DNA of 64,000 bases from Bacteroides graminisolvens DSM 19988 = JCM 15093 (GCF_000428125.1 NZ_ATZI01000001.1:558001-622000), one strand, 5' to 3'. Positions 45,241-55,719 are shown, counted from the first letter of the stretch. Notes: generated by a model not told the origin, from the letters alone. Translations and numbers: made by a program.

Positions 45241-47589
45241 TTAGAAGCGATAAGTTACATTGGCAATAAACTGACGAGTCGCTTGCGGTGTTGCATTAAA
45301 GCTCGATGTCCAATATTCCTTATCAGTTAAATTATTCAGTTTAAGACTGATACGATACTTGGTTTGTTCATAGAATGCTGTTGCATCAAGTTTGAAATAT
45401 CCCGGTACAGTTATCTTGTTGTCAGAGTCAAGAAAATGATCACTCGAGTAGTTACCACCTAATCCTAATCCGAAACCATTTATCACACCATGCTGGAATT
45501 TGTGACTCACCCAGAAGTTGGCGATATGATGAGGTATTGCGTAAGGATGCTTACCTACAATAGACGGATCTCCTTTTGTGTATTTGCTGTCATTGTATCC
45601 ATATCCTAAAATAATGTGCATGCCTTTGATAGGATTGGCTATAAGATCCGCTTCAAAACCTTTACTTCTTTGAGTTCCGTCCTGAATGCTGTATGTTACT
45701 CCATCGGTTCCTGCAACGGTTCGGACTCTGTCTTTCACGTTTATGTCGTAATAGCTTAGTGTTCCATTCAATTTGCCATCAAACAGTTCAACTTTCAAAC
45801 CACCTTCCCATTGATTCGCGTGCTCGGGCTTAAAGCTAGTTGGCTTATCGGGGTTATCTTCTGATAAAGCAGGGGCTACGTTTTGGAAACCATCCATAAA
45901 ATTACCGAAAACGGAAACTTTATCTTTGAGGAGTTGATATACGAGTCCCATTTTAGGGGAGAGCGTCGTTTGAGTATAATCATTGGCTACATCATGAAAT
46001 CTGTCTACCCTCAAGCTTGCCATGAATGTAAAACGGTCCGAAAGGTTAACTACATCGGAGGCGTAGGCGCTGACTGTCCGTTCTGAACGTAGGGCTTGGG
46101 CACGTTTTGCACTAGCCAATGATTGCTGATATTTGTAAATGTTAATGGCAAAAGTGCCGCTAACAGGAATATTGCTGTAAGCTACCGTAGCTCTATCGTT
46201 TGTGTTGACTAGTTGTGTATAATCAACGCCCAACAGAAGACGATTGCGGATGTTGCCTATCTTAAAATCACCAATGAAATTTTGCTGTACCTGATTGGTT
46301 GTAAATGTGCTTGGAATATTCATGATGCTTGGAGTAATGGTGTCTTTCTTATTCACTGTAAGGAACAGATAGTTGGCATTGTTTTCCGTATTAGCATATG
46401 AATACTGAGTTTGAGAAGTCCAGCTATCTGATAATTTATAAGTTGCCTTACCAAAAACATTGAATACTTTAGATTCACACAACAATTCGTTTGATGTATA
46501 TGATTTCTTGAAGTCCCAATTCAGTTGATCAATATTGGTGATACCTGCAGCAGATCCAACTCTTACGTATGTTGCTGTTCTTTCAGTCTGGAAATATTCA
46601 AAATCTACATCTACGGTTAGTTTGTCGTTTACAATGTATGTGAACGTGGGAGCAATCATAATGGAACGATTAATTCCATAGTCTTGGAAGCTCTTTTCTC
46701 TATGTATTGCAGTGTTTAAGCGTACCATGAACGTTTTATCATCATTCAATGGTGTGTTATAATCAAAAGTTAAGCGCCCCAAACCACCTGCGCCGGTTGT
46801 TAATCCTGCTTCACCTGCCTTGCCGGCAAATGCTTTTTTAGTGACACGATTAACTAGGCCTCCGTATGATATGAGTGTTGACCCGAACAAAGTAGCTGAA
46901 GGTCCTTTGATGATTTCGAGGCTTTCAAGGTTTGCCGGATCTGATAACGAAACAAAATTGGTAGCCATACCGTTTCTGATGGCTCCGGCACCATTCAAAC
47001 TTGAAAAGCCGCGCATGCGAATACCCAAACCGATTCCGCCAGAACCGGGCCCTTGTGAGACATTCCCAACTCCTGGTGATGACATAAGTGCGCTTTGAAA
47101 ATCAACGGCCACTTGTTCGGTAAACAGCTCTTTAGGTACAACGGTATATGCTTGTGGATTTTCCAGATTTTTTATAGGCATTCTGGCTACGAAGTCTGAT
47201 TTCTTTTGTGCAAACTTCTTTATCATTCCGTCAACAACAACTTCTTCAAGCATTTGTGCAGATACATCTATTCTTATAGTACCTAGGTTAGCTGTTTGAT
47301 TTGAGGCCAGATTAACTGCTTTCTCTATCGGTTTACTTCCCATGTACGAGAAGAGGATAATATAGTTACCCGGGTTGGCGTTAAAGGAAAATTCTCCTTT
47401 TTCATTGGTGTAACTCCCGGTACTTTTCCCTTTAATACTAACAGCCACTGCATCCACTGGTGATCCATCGTCTTGTGATACGACTTTCCCTGTTATCTTG
47501 CCTGTTTGGGCATACATGTAAGTAGCACTGCATAGTGTTATAAGCGCTAACAACCAAAGCCGTTTAGCGAATCCTGATTTTTGCTTCAT
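45241..47589 (-). CDS. TonB-dependent siderophore-type receptor
   Basis: A 782-residue outer-membrane receptor: signal peptide (about 1-27), carboxypeptidase-regulatory-like domain at about 30-112 (GKITGKVVSQDDGSPV), plug domain at about 140-270 (VNRVTKK, IRMRGFSSLNGAG, LESLEIIKGPSATLFG) and a 22-strand barrel with C-terminal TYRF. The plug pattern and the run YGGLVNRVTKKAF are those of siderophore receptors such as FhuA relatives. Ligand unknown. A downstream esterase strengthens the siderophore idea. Confidence 0.87.
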   Translation of the reverse strand: MKQKSGFAKRLWLLALITLCSATYMYAQTGKITGKVVSQDDGSPVDAVAVSIKGKSTGSYTNEKGEFSFNANPGNYIILFSYMGSKPIEKAVNLASNQTANLGTIRIDVSAQMLEEVVVDGMIKKFAQKKSDFVARMPIKNLENPQAYTVVPKELFTEQVAVDFQSALMSSPGVGNVSQGPGSGGIGLGIRMRGFSSLNGAGAIRNGMATNFVSLSDPANLESLEIIKGPSATLFGSTLISYGGLVNRVTKKAFAGKAGEAGLTTGAGGLGRLTFDYNTPLNDDKTFMVRLNTAIHREKSFQDYGINRSIMIAPTFTYIVNDKLTVDVDFEYFQTERTATYVRVGSAAGITNIDQLNWDFKKSYTSNELLCESKVFNVFGKATYKLSDSWTSQTQYSYANTENNANYLFLTVNKKDTITPSIMNIPSTFTTNQVQQNFIGDFKIGNIRNRLLLGVDYTQLVNTNDRATVAYSNIPVSGTFAINIYKYQQSLASAKRAQALRSERTVSAYASDVVNLSDRFTFMASLRVDRFHDVANDYTQTTLSPKMGLVYQLLKDKVSVFGNFMDGFQNVAPALSEDNPDKPTSFKPEHANQWEGGLKVELFDGKLNGTLSYYDINVKDRVRTVAGTDGVTYSIQDGTQRSKGFEADLIANPIKGMHIILGYGYNDSKYTKGDPSIVGKHPYAIPHHIANFWVSHKFQHGVINGFGLGLGGNYSSDHFLDSDNKITVPGYFKLDATAFYEQTKYRISLKLNNLTDKEYWTSSFNATPQATRQFIANVTYRF

Positions 47590-47634
47590 CGATTAAATGT
47601 TTACGTGTTTCAAACTTGGTTAAATATGATGCGG

Positions 47635-47666
47635 CAAAGGTAGATACACCTATTGCCGCCCACAAT
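47635..47666 (-). promoter_or_regulatory. Probable receptor promoter
   Basis: On the minus strand ATTG (47663-47666), a 20-bp spacer and TACCTTTG (47635-47642) approach the Bacteroides consensus, with one base off in the -33 box. No clear Fur box was recognised. Confidence 0.55.
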
Positions 47667-47726
47667 AACCACAAATAATCATAATGAAGTTCAAAATACC
47701 TATATTAAGTGATAGATGTTTGTTTT

Positions 47727-49673
47727 CTATTCAACAGGAACAGTCTGTATGCTGTCGTGTTTCGCTCTAAGATGGTTCAATGCCGCTCCTTTGATAGTGA
47801 TTTCGGGCTTGATGCTATCGGCATCTAACTCGCTGATAAGTCCTTTTACCTTTAAACGATTGGCTATCAGATGGTAGTAACCTTTCATATAGTCTTTTAA
47901 CTGACCTTCGGTAGTAAAGGAGCTTTTATAATGTTTCGGTTTGGGTATGATAGAGGCTAAAAAAATACTTTCTTCTGTGGTTAATTCCGAAGGACGTTTG
48001 CTGAAGTAATAGTCGGCGGCTTCATAGATGCCGTATACCATGGGTCCCCATTCTGCTATATTGAGGTATACTTCATACATACGCTGTTTAGAGGTGAGAC
48101 ACTTTGTTTCAATCAACCAGACAATAAGGGCTTCTTCAAGCTTGCGGGCAATATTCTTTTTGCGATTTAAGAATACGTTTTTTACCAGTTGCATGGTGAT
48201 TGTACTGCCTCCACGTGCAAAGCGTTTGACTTTCAAATCATATATCAGTGCTTCGCGTAGTGCGTCAGGTAAAAAACCTTTGTGATAGAAAAATGCTCCG
48301 TCCTCACTTTGTAGCACAGACATCTGTAGCAGAGGTGATATACTATCGAGCGGAGTAAAATGTTCATAAGAAGGACCTACATTGAATGTTTTTACAGGTT
48401 GTTCCTTTTCGTAGGCTGTATAACTAAATTCTTCCGACATTTTTGCCAGGTTGGTAGCTCCGTATTTTATGATATGAAAATCCTTGTGATTTAATTCGGA
48501 TTCTAGTTTTAAACTGTCTAATTGTGAGAAATCAAGATCGAACAAGAAATGATAAGATAACATTCCTTTGGTCTGTATTCCTTCTAAATTGCTGAACAGC
48601 CCTTTGGGAAGTGAACCGAATAGCTCGTTTGCAGGGAACCACGGTTTGTTAATGGTGGATTTGATATGCCACTTGTCGTGTTTCTTTTCTATATATAAAT
48701 AAGGATGAAACTCTAATTTGTTGAACTGTACATGGCTACTACTGTCAAGCTCTGCGAAATTGCTCCCCATGTGGATGTGATAGCTGAATTTGCCTCTGTC
48801 AAGATTGATCCTATCGGGAGATAATGCGTGGTGCAAAACTTGCAACCCTGTAATGGCAGCAACTCCGCTTAATGCAATCTGACCACTACCGATGTTGGTT
48901 TTGGTAAGGCTATAGGAGAGCGAATCAAACATGACTTCTGCTTCAAAATGCTTCTTTAGATAAGGTAAGTATACTTTCTGTTTCTTTTGACTGTATAATT
49001 CAGCTTTTATGGTATGGCTTGAACGATTCAGTTCTCCGCGGGTTGTCCATCGCTGGTACTGGTTCTCTTCTCGAACAGTGATTTCTGATGAAAACTGATT
49101 GTTCTTGATTGTCAGTAGTGGCACTTTTACCTCAATAAGGTTTGTATCGCGCTGATGAGTGACTGACAGATGACGTATCTCTCCGTTTTCGGGTAATAAA
49201 TCGAATACTAATTCCAATAATTCATCAGCTTGTTTGGCATAATTGTATTCTTCTTTTTTTGAAGGAGTTTCTTTTTTCTCTTTCTGGAAGAGAAAGTCAT
49301 AATTGGCAATGGAATCTCTTTTGATGAGTTGGATCTTCAATTTGTCGAGTTGTACATCTTGTACTTCCAGGTGTCCGCCGAAAAGCTTCCAGAAGTTAAA
49401 CTCCAAACGGAGTGTTTGCAGCTGGAGTAGCGTGTCGCGCTGCTCAGGAATGATTGTCAGTCCATTCATTTCTATATGCGATACCCCCTTTAACTCAAGT
49501 GATTGATAGCTGATGGAAAGACCTTGTTCTCTTTTGGCTTTGGCAATTCTTCTATCCATTGATATTTTGAGCAGACTGTTTCTTGCTATGTATAATCCGC
49601 ATACAGTTAAAACAAGTAGCACGGAAATTATTCCAATGGTTTTTATCAATTTTTTCTTGAGTGCAGTATTCAT
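47727..49673 (-). CDS. GT51 peptidoglycan glycosyltransferase, no transpeptidase
   Basis: A 648-residue protein with one N-terminal membrane helix (about residues 12-29), a large non-catalytic periplasmic part of some 400 residues, and a GT51 domain at about 445-620. The catalytic motifs are EDGAFFYHKG (Glu at about 457), RGGSTITMQLVKN at about 486, RKLEEALIVWLIE and YLNIAEWGPMVYGI. No penicillin-binding domain follows, so it is a monofunctional glycan-chain polymerase with an added front part. That front part is beta-rich and resembles AsmA-type chains (LSISYQSLELKGVSHIEMNG). Family members are usually about 240 residues. Confidence 0.87.
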   Translation of the reverse strand: MNTALKKKLIKTIGIISVLLVLTVCGLYIARNSLLKISMDRRIAKAKREQGLSISYQSLELKGVSHIEMNGLTIIPEQRDTLLQLQTLRLEFNFWKLFGGHLEVQDVQLDKLKIQLIKRDSIANYDFLFQKEKKETPSKKEEYNYAKQADELLELVFDLLPENGEIRHLSVTHQRDTNLIEVKVPLLTIKNNQFSSEITVREENQYQRWTTRGELNRSSHTIKAELYSQKKQKVYLPYLKKHFEAEVMFDSLSYSLTKTNIGSGQIALSGVAAITGLQVLHHALSPDRINLDRGKFSYHIHMGSNFAELDSSSHVQFNKLEFHPYLYIEKKHDKWHIKSTINKPWFPANELFGSLPKGLFSNLEGIQTKGMLSYHFLFDLDFSQLDSLKLESELNHKDFHIIKYGATNLAKMSEEFSYTAYEKEQPVKTFNVGPSYEHFTPLDSISPLLQMSVLQSEDGAFFYHKGFLPDALREALIYDLKVKRFARGGSTITMQLVKNVFLNRKKNIARKLEEALIVWLIETKCLTSKQRMYEVYLNIAEWGPMVYGIYEAADYYFSKRPSELTTEESIFLASIIPKPKHYKSSFTTEGQLKDYMKGYYHLIANRLKVKGLISELDADSIKPEITIKGAALNHLRAKHDSIQTVPVE

Positions 49674-49745
49674 TTCTTTTTTATTGTTTCTTCAAAGCGG
49701 TACAAATTTACTTATTTTCATTTTAGCAGAGGCCTCATGTGAAAT

Positions 49746-49783
49746 AAAAAACCGGCGATGATAAATTCTATCGATCGCCGGTT
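49746..49783 (-). terminator. Terminator of efflux operon
   Basis: Minus-strand stem AACCGGCGAT/ATCGCCGGTT (10 bp, 14-base loop) followed by a T run, 34 bp after the tolC-like stop. Confidence 0.9.
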
Positions 49784-49816
49784 ACTAATTGACACACATT
49801 TAATTTATAGAAACTG

Positions 49817-51151
49817 TTACTCGATTGGTTTTCCTTTGTAGAAATCAAGTATTTTAGTACGGAACATATATTCGTACTTGGCTTGTATACGATCAGATAC
49901 AGACTTCATTAAGTTTAGTTTTGACTCATTAAATTCAATGGCAGTGGCTTTGCCGTTCTCAAACTTTTGTGTCATCAGCTTGAATGCTTCTTCATTAGCA
50001 GAAACGGCTACATCACTGGATTGATATTTGCTTTCTGCAGCCAAAGCATTATACCATGCCTGCTGAATTTCTTTGTAAAGCACTTTTTTTGCATTGTCCA
50101 GTTGCAAAGAATAATTCTGTTGTTGCAGCCTGGCTGCGCGTACCCTGTTGCGAGTCTCGAAACGATCAAATAAAGGAATGTTTAGGCTAAGTCCGATATA
50201 TTTGCTGAAATTATCTTCCATCTGCTTGCTGAAGCTGCTTGTTATGGTTGAATAATAGTTTGTACCTAAACTCCCGTTTAACGATAGTTTGGGATAGTAT
50301 CCGCTTTGAGCAATCTTTATATTGTTTTTGCTTCCTTCCAACCGGTACTGAGCTGCCATTACACTGGGCTTATTACTAGCTGCTGTGAGAAAAATCTCAT
50401 CTGGAGGTGTTAATACCTCAAACTTTGGTTGCACATCGGGCGCAGCAATACTGAAACCTTCCATGGTGGAAAGTTCAAGTAATTGGGTTAACTCCAGAAG
50501 TGATAGCTGGTAATTGTTTTTTGCTTGTACAGCGCTCATCTGGTCTTGTGCCACTCTAGATCTGGCTTCTGCAACCTCTGCCGGAGATGCTTTTCCTACT
50601 TCATTCATTTTCTCAATGCGTGAAAGTTGCTCTTTGCTTAATAGCACTTGTTCTTCTGCAACCTTACTTAGCTCTTGATTATACAAAACTTGTACATAGG
50701 CAGATGCTACATTTACAGCTAAATCTTCCTTCGCTTTTTCTAAGTCAGCAGTGGCTGCTTTTAGGTTTAACTTGGCTAAAGTATATTGGTTGGGTATACT
50801 GAAACCTGTAAACAACGGTACGTTGGTGCTTAATGAAAAATTAGTTCCTCTACTACTAGCATTTTCATATACGCTGCTATATACCTTTGTGACGGTATCT
50901 TGTACCGGTCTGCTGGTACGTCCCCAATTAAAACTTTGCTCTGCTCCGGCGTTCAGATTCGGTAAACGAGCCCATTTGGCAGTGTTTACATCCACATTGC
51001 TCTGTTCAGCTGCGTTCTCGCTTTGTTTCACGCTGATGTTGTGGCTGATGGCGTAGTCGATGCATTGGCGGAGTGTCCAGCTCTCTTGCGCCATGCTACC
51101 TAATGGTATTACACCGACAGCCATCCAAAGAGTTATTATTTTTTTCTTCAT
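49817..51151 (-). CDS. TolC-family outer-membrane efflux protein
   Basis: A 444-residue protein with a signal peptide (ending SMAQES, about residue 22) and the paired long helices of TolC: SWTLRQCIDYAISHNISVKQSE opens repeat one (shown in part), and YYPKLSLNGSLGTNYY opens repeat two. It forms the exit duct for the ABC pump encoded upstream on the same strand. Confidence 0.9.
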   Translation of the reverse strand: MKKKIITLWMAVGVIPLGSMAQESWTLRQCIDYAISHNISVKQSENAAEQSNVDVNTAKWARLPNLNAGAEQSFNWGRTSRPVQDTVTKVYSSVYENASSRGTNFSLSTNVPLFTGFSIPNQYTLAKLNLKAATADLEKAKEDLAVNVASAYVQVLYNQELSKVAEEQVLLSKEQLSRIEKMNEVGKASPAEVAEARSRVAQDQMSAVQAKNNYQLSLLELTQLLELSTMEGFSIAAPDVQPKFEVLTPPDEIFLTAASNKPSVMAAQYRLEGSKNNIKIAQSGYYPKLSLNGSLGTNYYSTITSSFSKQMEDNFSKYIGLSLNIPLFDRFETRNRVRAARLQQQNYSLQLDNAKKVLYKEIQQAWYNALAAESKYQSSDVAVSANEEAFKLMTQKFENGKATAIEFNESKLNLMKSVSDRIQAKYEYMFRTKILDFYKGKPIE

Positions 51152-51169
51152 ATTCTGTTCCTTTTGCTT

Positions 51170-52276
51170 TTATTTCTTCTTGTCGGTTTTCTCCGCACCG
51201 CGTACTTTTTCTTTCATTGTCAAACCTTTCTTGATCTCCAGTTTGATACCGTTACTCAAACCGGTAGTAACTTGACGGCGGATGAACTTCTGTTCAGGCA
51301 CACTGTCTGTTAGCACCCATACAAATGTGCTGTCGCCACTGAATTCAATTGTGCTTTCGGGTATAGCAAGAACTTTTGATGCTTTGTCGAGTACAATCTC
51401 TGCATTGGCTGAGTAGCCTGACCGGATATTAACAGAATCGGGAACCTTAATTGCTGCTTTAATTTCGAATTGATTGGCACCGTTCTGTTCAACTCCTTTA
51501 GGAGAGATATATTCTAATGTAGCATCAAAGGTCAGGTTCTGTAAAGCACCGATCGTCAGCTTGATAGGCATGCCTTCGTGAATACGTCCTACTTCCGTTT
51601 CATCAATGTTACCACGGAAAATGAGGTCATTCATATTGGCAACTGTTGCAATGGTAGTACCGTCGTTGAATGTGTTACTCATAATCACTGAATTACCTGC
51701 TTTCACGGGAACGTCTAATATAAGGCCGTCAATGGTAGAACGAATCATTGTATTGCTATAAGAAGCACTTTTCTTTGTGATACCTTCCTTAATGATGTCG
51801 AGAGCATCTTTGGAAGTGGCTTTCTCTTCCCTGGCCTGCTTAACACTTACTTCGCTTTTCTCATATTCTTCTTTGCTGATCAGTTTGTCCTGATACAGTT
51901 TTTTCATACGGGCAAATTCCGTCTCAGCTTGTTTAGAGTTAATTTCGGCAAGGCGTAAACGGTTTTCAGCACTGTTTAACTGTCCCAGTTCCGGTATGAC
52001 TTTTACTTTAGCTATGACTTCACCCTTCTTTACTGTTTGTCCGGCTTCTTTGTACACTTCATCAACAATACCCGAAATCTGTGGTTTAATAAGGATTTCA
52101 TCACGTGGTTCAACCTTTCCCGTGGCAACTGTTGTCTTCTCCAAATCAGTTATCTCGGGAGTCACAATTTCATATTGTTTGATTTGGGGTTTTGATTTGC
52201 TATACAAAAAAGCAAATGTTCCCACGAAGATGGCTGCTACCACCACTACTAATGCAATTTTTACATACTTTTTCAT
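51170..52276 (-). CDS. Membrane-fusion (HlyD/MacA-like) adaptor
   Basis: A 368-residue periplasmic adaptor with an N-terminal membrane anchor (about residues 5-25), lipoyl halves around KVEPRDEILIKPQISG and RSTIDGLILDVPVK, a helical hairpin between them, and a beta-barrel plus membrane-proximal part (IRSGYSANAEIVLDKA). It bridges the MacB-type permeases and the TolC-like duct. Confidence 0.92.
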   Translation of the reverse strand: MKKYVKIALVVVVAAIFVGTFAFLYSKSKPQIKQYEIVTPEITDLEKTTVATGKVEPRDEILIKPQISGIVDEVYKEAGQTVKKGEVIAKVKVIPELGQLNSAENRLRLAEINSKQAETEFARMKKLYQDKLISKEEYEKSEVSVKQAREEKATSKDALDIIKEGITKKSASYSNTMIRSTIDGLILDVPVKAGNSVIMSNTFNDGTTIATVANMNDLIFRGNIDETEVGRIHEGMPIKLTIGALQNLTFDATLEYISPKGVEQNGANQFEIKAAIKVPDSVNIRSGYSANAEIVLDKASKVLAIPESTIEFSGDSTFVWVLTDSVPEQKFIRRQVTTGLSNGIKLEIKKGLTMKEKVRGAEKTDKKK

Positions 52277-52354
52277 TGTACTTATTCTATTAATTATTTT
52301 TCATTGTTTGTGCAAACATAAACGCCTGTTTTGCTTCGTTTTTAAGGTCTTATG

Positions 52355-53599
52355 TTATTCATCACGTATGGCTTCAATCGGTTTGATTGACATGGCCCGG
52401 TATGCAGGCGCTAGTCCGGCAAGCATGCCTAAAGTGAGTAATAGTAAGCAGGTTCCGATGGCCAACCAGAAACTAATCTGGAAATGCGCATGATTTTCAC
52501 CGGAAGCGTTAATCCCAATTTCGGCTACCTGTAATACCAGTACACCAAATGATATACCCGCCATTCCTGCAATAGAAGTGAGCACCATACTCTCAGACAA
52601 AATTTGCTGAAGTATGTCTTTAGGACGAGCGCCTATCGCACGGCGGATTCCTATTTCAGTAGTACGTTCTTTAACTGTCACCATCATGATATTACTTACC
52701 CCAATAGCACCTGCTAACAATGTACCGAGACCAACCATCCAGATTAACATGCGAATTCCTGCAAATAAATTATCAATCATGGAAAACATCGCTTCAGCAT
52801 TTAATAGCATTACTGCCTGTTTGTCATCGGGATTGATATAATGTGCTTCTTTTATAATTTTCTCAACTTGGTCTTGCAAATCAGTTATTTTCACTCCGGG
52901 TTTAGCTGTAATACAAGCCATATCTATGTTTTTACCGAAATTATAAGCTTGCTGCATGGTTGTAAAGGGCAAAACTACACTTTCGGATGCACGTCCGTTG
53001 ATATTAATATTCCCTTCTGAAACACAAACGCCTATGATTCGGTAATAAATACCGTTTACCCGCACATACTGTCCGCACGGATTCTCTTTTTTAGGAAACA
53101 GTTCTTCGAATATACGTTTACCAATGGTACAGACCTTGCGTCCTTCAGCAATGTCAACATCATTTATAAAACGTCCGTATAACATCTCTTGCACTTCGAT
53201 CTTGTCATATTCCGGGTATAATCCTTTGACAATGCACGAGCTGCTCTTGTCGCCGTACACTGCAGAGGCTCCCCATTTGTTGATGGTCGGAGTTATGACT
53301 TCTATTCCTTCTACTTCACGACGTAATCGTAATACATCATTATTGTCCATGCTCCACCAGCGGCCTTTTCGGAAACCTTTGTAAGCCTCTCCGGTTTGTT
53401 GGGGCCAAACAAAACACGAGTTGGTTGCAAATCCTTCGAAGTTAGCCTTCATCATGTCTTGCATTCCGTTTCCACCGCCAATCAATGCGATAAGCATGAA
53501 AATGCCCCAGAATACCCCGAAGGCTGTTAATAAGCTTCGGGTTTTGTTTCGGGTAATGGTGAGAAAGATCTCCTCCCACGTATCTATATCATATTTCAT
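52355..53599 (-). CDS. MacB/FtsX-type ABC permease (second)
   Basis: A 414-residue permease without ATPase domain: one helix at about 22-42, the MacB periplasmic core domain, then three C-terminal helices with the FtsX pattern GAIGVSNIMMVTVKERTTEIG and RRAIGARPKDI. It shares layout with the neighbouring permease at 53630, consistent with a heterodimer. Confidence 0.92.
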   Translation of the reverse strand: MKYDIDTWEEIFLTITRNKTRSLLTAFGVFWGIFMLIALIGGGNGMQDMMKANFEGFATNSCFVWPQQTGEAYKGFRKGRWWSMDNNDVLRLRREVEGIEVITPTINKWGASAVYGDKSSSCIVKGLYPEYDKIEVQEMLYGRFINDVDIAEGRKVCTIGKRIFEELFPKKENPCGQYVRVNGIYYRIIGVCVSEGNININGRASESVVLPFTTMQQAYNFGKNIDMACITAKPGVKITDLQDQVEKIIKEAHYINPDDKQAVMLLNAEAMFSMIDNLFAGIRMLIWMVGLGTLLAGAIGVSNIMMVTVKERTTEIGIRRAIGARPKDILQQILSESMVLTSIAGMAGISFGVLVLQVAEIGINASGENHAHFQISFWLAIGTCLLLLTLGMLAGLAPAYRAMSIKPIEAIRDE

Positions 53600-53629
53600 A
53601 ACTATTCAGAATTGTTTGTTATTACATGT

Positions 53630-54886
53630 TTATTCAGCTCTTAACGCCTCAATGGGGCTTATGCTGACTGCTTTCTTTGCCGGGAAAAATCCGGCAAGAG
53701 TACCGGCTATGATAAGTGTCAGAGTTGCTTGAATAGCAATCTTTACGTCAACGGTGGGATCTAGAAATACAGTTTCAGTCCACATTCCTGTATCCATGGT
53801 CTGACTTCCTGCTACCATATTCATATATTCGGTTGCTCCGATACCCGCCACCATGCCAATGTATCCGAACAGAGTTGTAATAACAACACTCTCAATGATG
53901 ATGAGCCATAAGATAGAAGATGGTTTAGCCCCTAGAGCTTTTCGAATTCCAAATTCCCTAGTGCGCTCTTTTACAGTAATAAGCATAATATTACTTACTC
54001 CAACAATACCGCTGAGCAATGTAAAAATACCAATGATCCAGATAGCGGTACGCAGAATGTTCATTCCCTTTTGTTGTTGCAGGTATTGCGTAAAGCGATT
54101 CCATATCCAAATAGCACCGTCGTCTGTAGCGTCAAAACGGTGGTGTGCTCCAATTGCCTTTCTATAATCTTTTTCGAATGTTTCGTTAGCCTCTTCCGTG
54201 TTTAGCTCTTTGGTCGTGAAAATAATATCGTTCAGGGTATCGCCTTTGTTATATATAAGTTGTAAAGTAGTGAAAGGTACATACGCTTCACGGGTGTCTC
54301 GATCTTCTTTATTTTCATATAAACCTACTATCTGATAAGCAGTTCCGTTGCCGTTTATGAACTGTCCCATTGCTTGCTGTCCTCGAGGAAATAGAATATC
54401 GGCTGTTTTCTTATTGATAACAATCACTTTTCTTCTTTCCTGAATGTCAATGTGATTTATGAATCGACCGCCGGCCGATTTAACTCTTTCTACCTCTGTA
54501 TAATCAGGGTAAACACCGTTCAAGGTTACATTCACATACTCCTTTCCATGACTGATGTTTACACTTCCCTGTTCAACGGTAGCACCTGCTGTGATTACGT
54601 TTTTACGGAAGTTTTTAGCAGTGATGTCCACATCTTCATTGTTGAGTCTGATTCTTCTGCCTTCTTTTAAACCATCGTATGATTTACTGGTACGACCCGG
54701 GAATATCTTGATGGAATTCATTGCCATGTCCGAAGAAGAAGCTTCGAATGCATGGATAAGACCATTGCCTGCACCCAGCAGCACAATCAGCATAAAAATC
54801 CCCCATGCCACTGCAAAGCCTGTGAGAAAAGTACGCAGTTTGTTTCGCCTGATCGTTCCGTATATTTCTTGCCAAATATCTATCAT
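53630..54886 (-). CDS. MacB/FtsX-type ABC permease (first)
   Basis: A 418-residue permease of the same build as the next gene: N-terminal helix, periplasmic MacB domain and three C-terminal helices with GIVGVSNIMLITVKERTREFG and RKALGAKPSSI. Lies 16 bp after the ATPase gene and 30 bp before the second permease. Confidence 0.92.
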   Translation of the reverse strand: MIDIWQEIYGTIRRNKLRTFLTGFAVAWGIFMLIVLLGAGNGLIHAFEASSSDMAMNSIKIFPGRTSKSYDGLKEGRRIRLNNEDVDITAKNFRKNVITAGATVEQGSVNISHGKEYVNVTLNGVYPDYTEVERVKSAGGRFINHIDIQERRKVIVINKKTADILFPRGQQAMGQFINGNGTAYQIVGLYENKEDRDTREAYVPFTTLQLIYNKGDTLNDIIFTTKELNTEEANETFEKDYRKAIGAHHRFDATDDGAIWIWNRFTQYLQQQKGMNILRTAIWIIGIFTLLSGIVGVSNIMLITVKERTREFGIRKALGAKPSSILWLIIIESVVITTLFGYIGMVAGIGATEYMNMVAGSQTMDTGMWTETVFLDPTVDVKIAIQATLTLIIAGTLAGFFPAKKAVSISPIEALRAE

Positions 54887-54902
54887 AAAAGTAATATTGT
54901 GT

Positions 54903-55619
54903 TTATTTCATGAAGCCGTTTTGTCCGAACGGAGATGCATCATGATTATGATTTTCTTCTATTCGCTCAATGATACCGTCTTTGAGGCGTATGATCTTGT
55001 TTGTTTGGTTGGCAACTCCACTTTCGTGAGTCACCACAACAATAGTCATTCCATCCTCGTTCAGTTGTTTAAGGATATTCATTACTTCAACAGATGTTTT
55101 ACTGTCGAGTGCGCCGGTAGGTTCATCGGCCAGAATAATTTGAGGTTGAGAAATCAGTGCTCTTGCAATGGCAACGCGTTGTTTCTGACCTCCACTCATT
55201 TCATTGGGCATGTGGTGAGCCCAATCTTTCAATCCCAGACGATCCAGATATTCCATTGCTAACACATTTCTTTTTCTTCGACTTATTCCTTGATAGAAGA
55301 GAGGCAGAGCTACATTCTCCATAGCGTTCTTGAATGAAATCAGGTTGAATGATTGAAATATAAATCCAATCATACGGTTTCTGTACTCGGCTGCTTTGGT
55401 TTCACTCAGGTTTTTAATAAGCACATCGTTTAAGAAATACTCCCCTGTATCGTAATTATCCAGAATACCAAGGATGTTAAGCATGGTTGATTTTCCCGAT
55501 CCGGAAGCACCCATGATGGATACGAACTCACCTTTATTGATATCTAGATTGATACCCTTGAGCACATGCAGCGGCGCCCCGTTGTAATAGGTCTTGTTAA
55601 TGTCTTTTAAATGTATCAC
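54903..55619 (-). CDS. ABC transporter ATPase (MacB/LolD type)
   Basis: A 238-residue ATPase with Walker A GASGSGKST (residues 37-45), the signature MSGGQKQRVAIARAL, Walker B LADEPTGALD and the H-loop VVTHE. It energises the two FtsX-type permeases. First gene of a five-gene efflux operon: ATPase, permease, permease, adaptor, TolC. Substrate unknown; macrolides, peptides or lipoproteins are all known for this class. Confidence 0.94.
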   Translation of the reverse strand: MIHLKDINKTYYNGAPLHVLKGINLDINKGEFVSIMGASGSGKSTMLNILGILDNYDTGEYFLNDVLIKNLSETKAAEYRNRMIGFIFQSFNLISFKNAMENVALPLFYQGISRRKRNVLAMEYLDRLGLKDWAHHMPNEMSGGQKQRVAIARALISQPQIILADEPTGALDSKTSVEVMNILKQLNEDGMTIVVVTHESGVANQTNKIIRLKDGIIERIEENHNHDASPFGQNGFMK

Positions 55620-55719
55620 TTGTGTAGCTTTTAAATTTTTGTTTCTCGTATTATTAATCTATTAGACGCAAGCTATTGGCTAAAAGTTGCAGAGTACACA
55701 AACTTTTTTAAAAAAAGAT

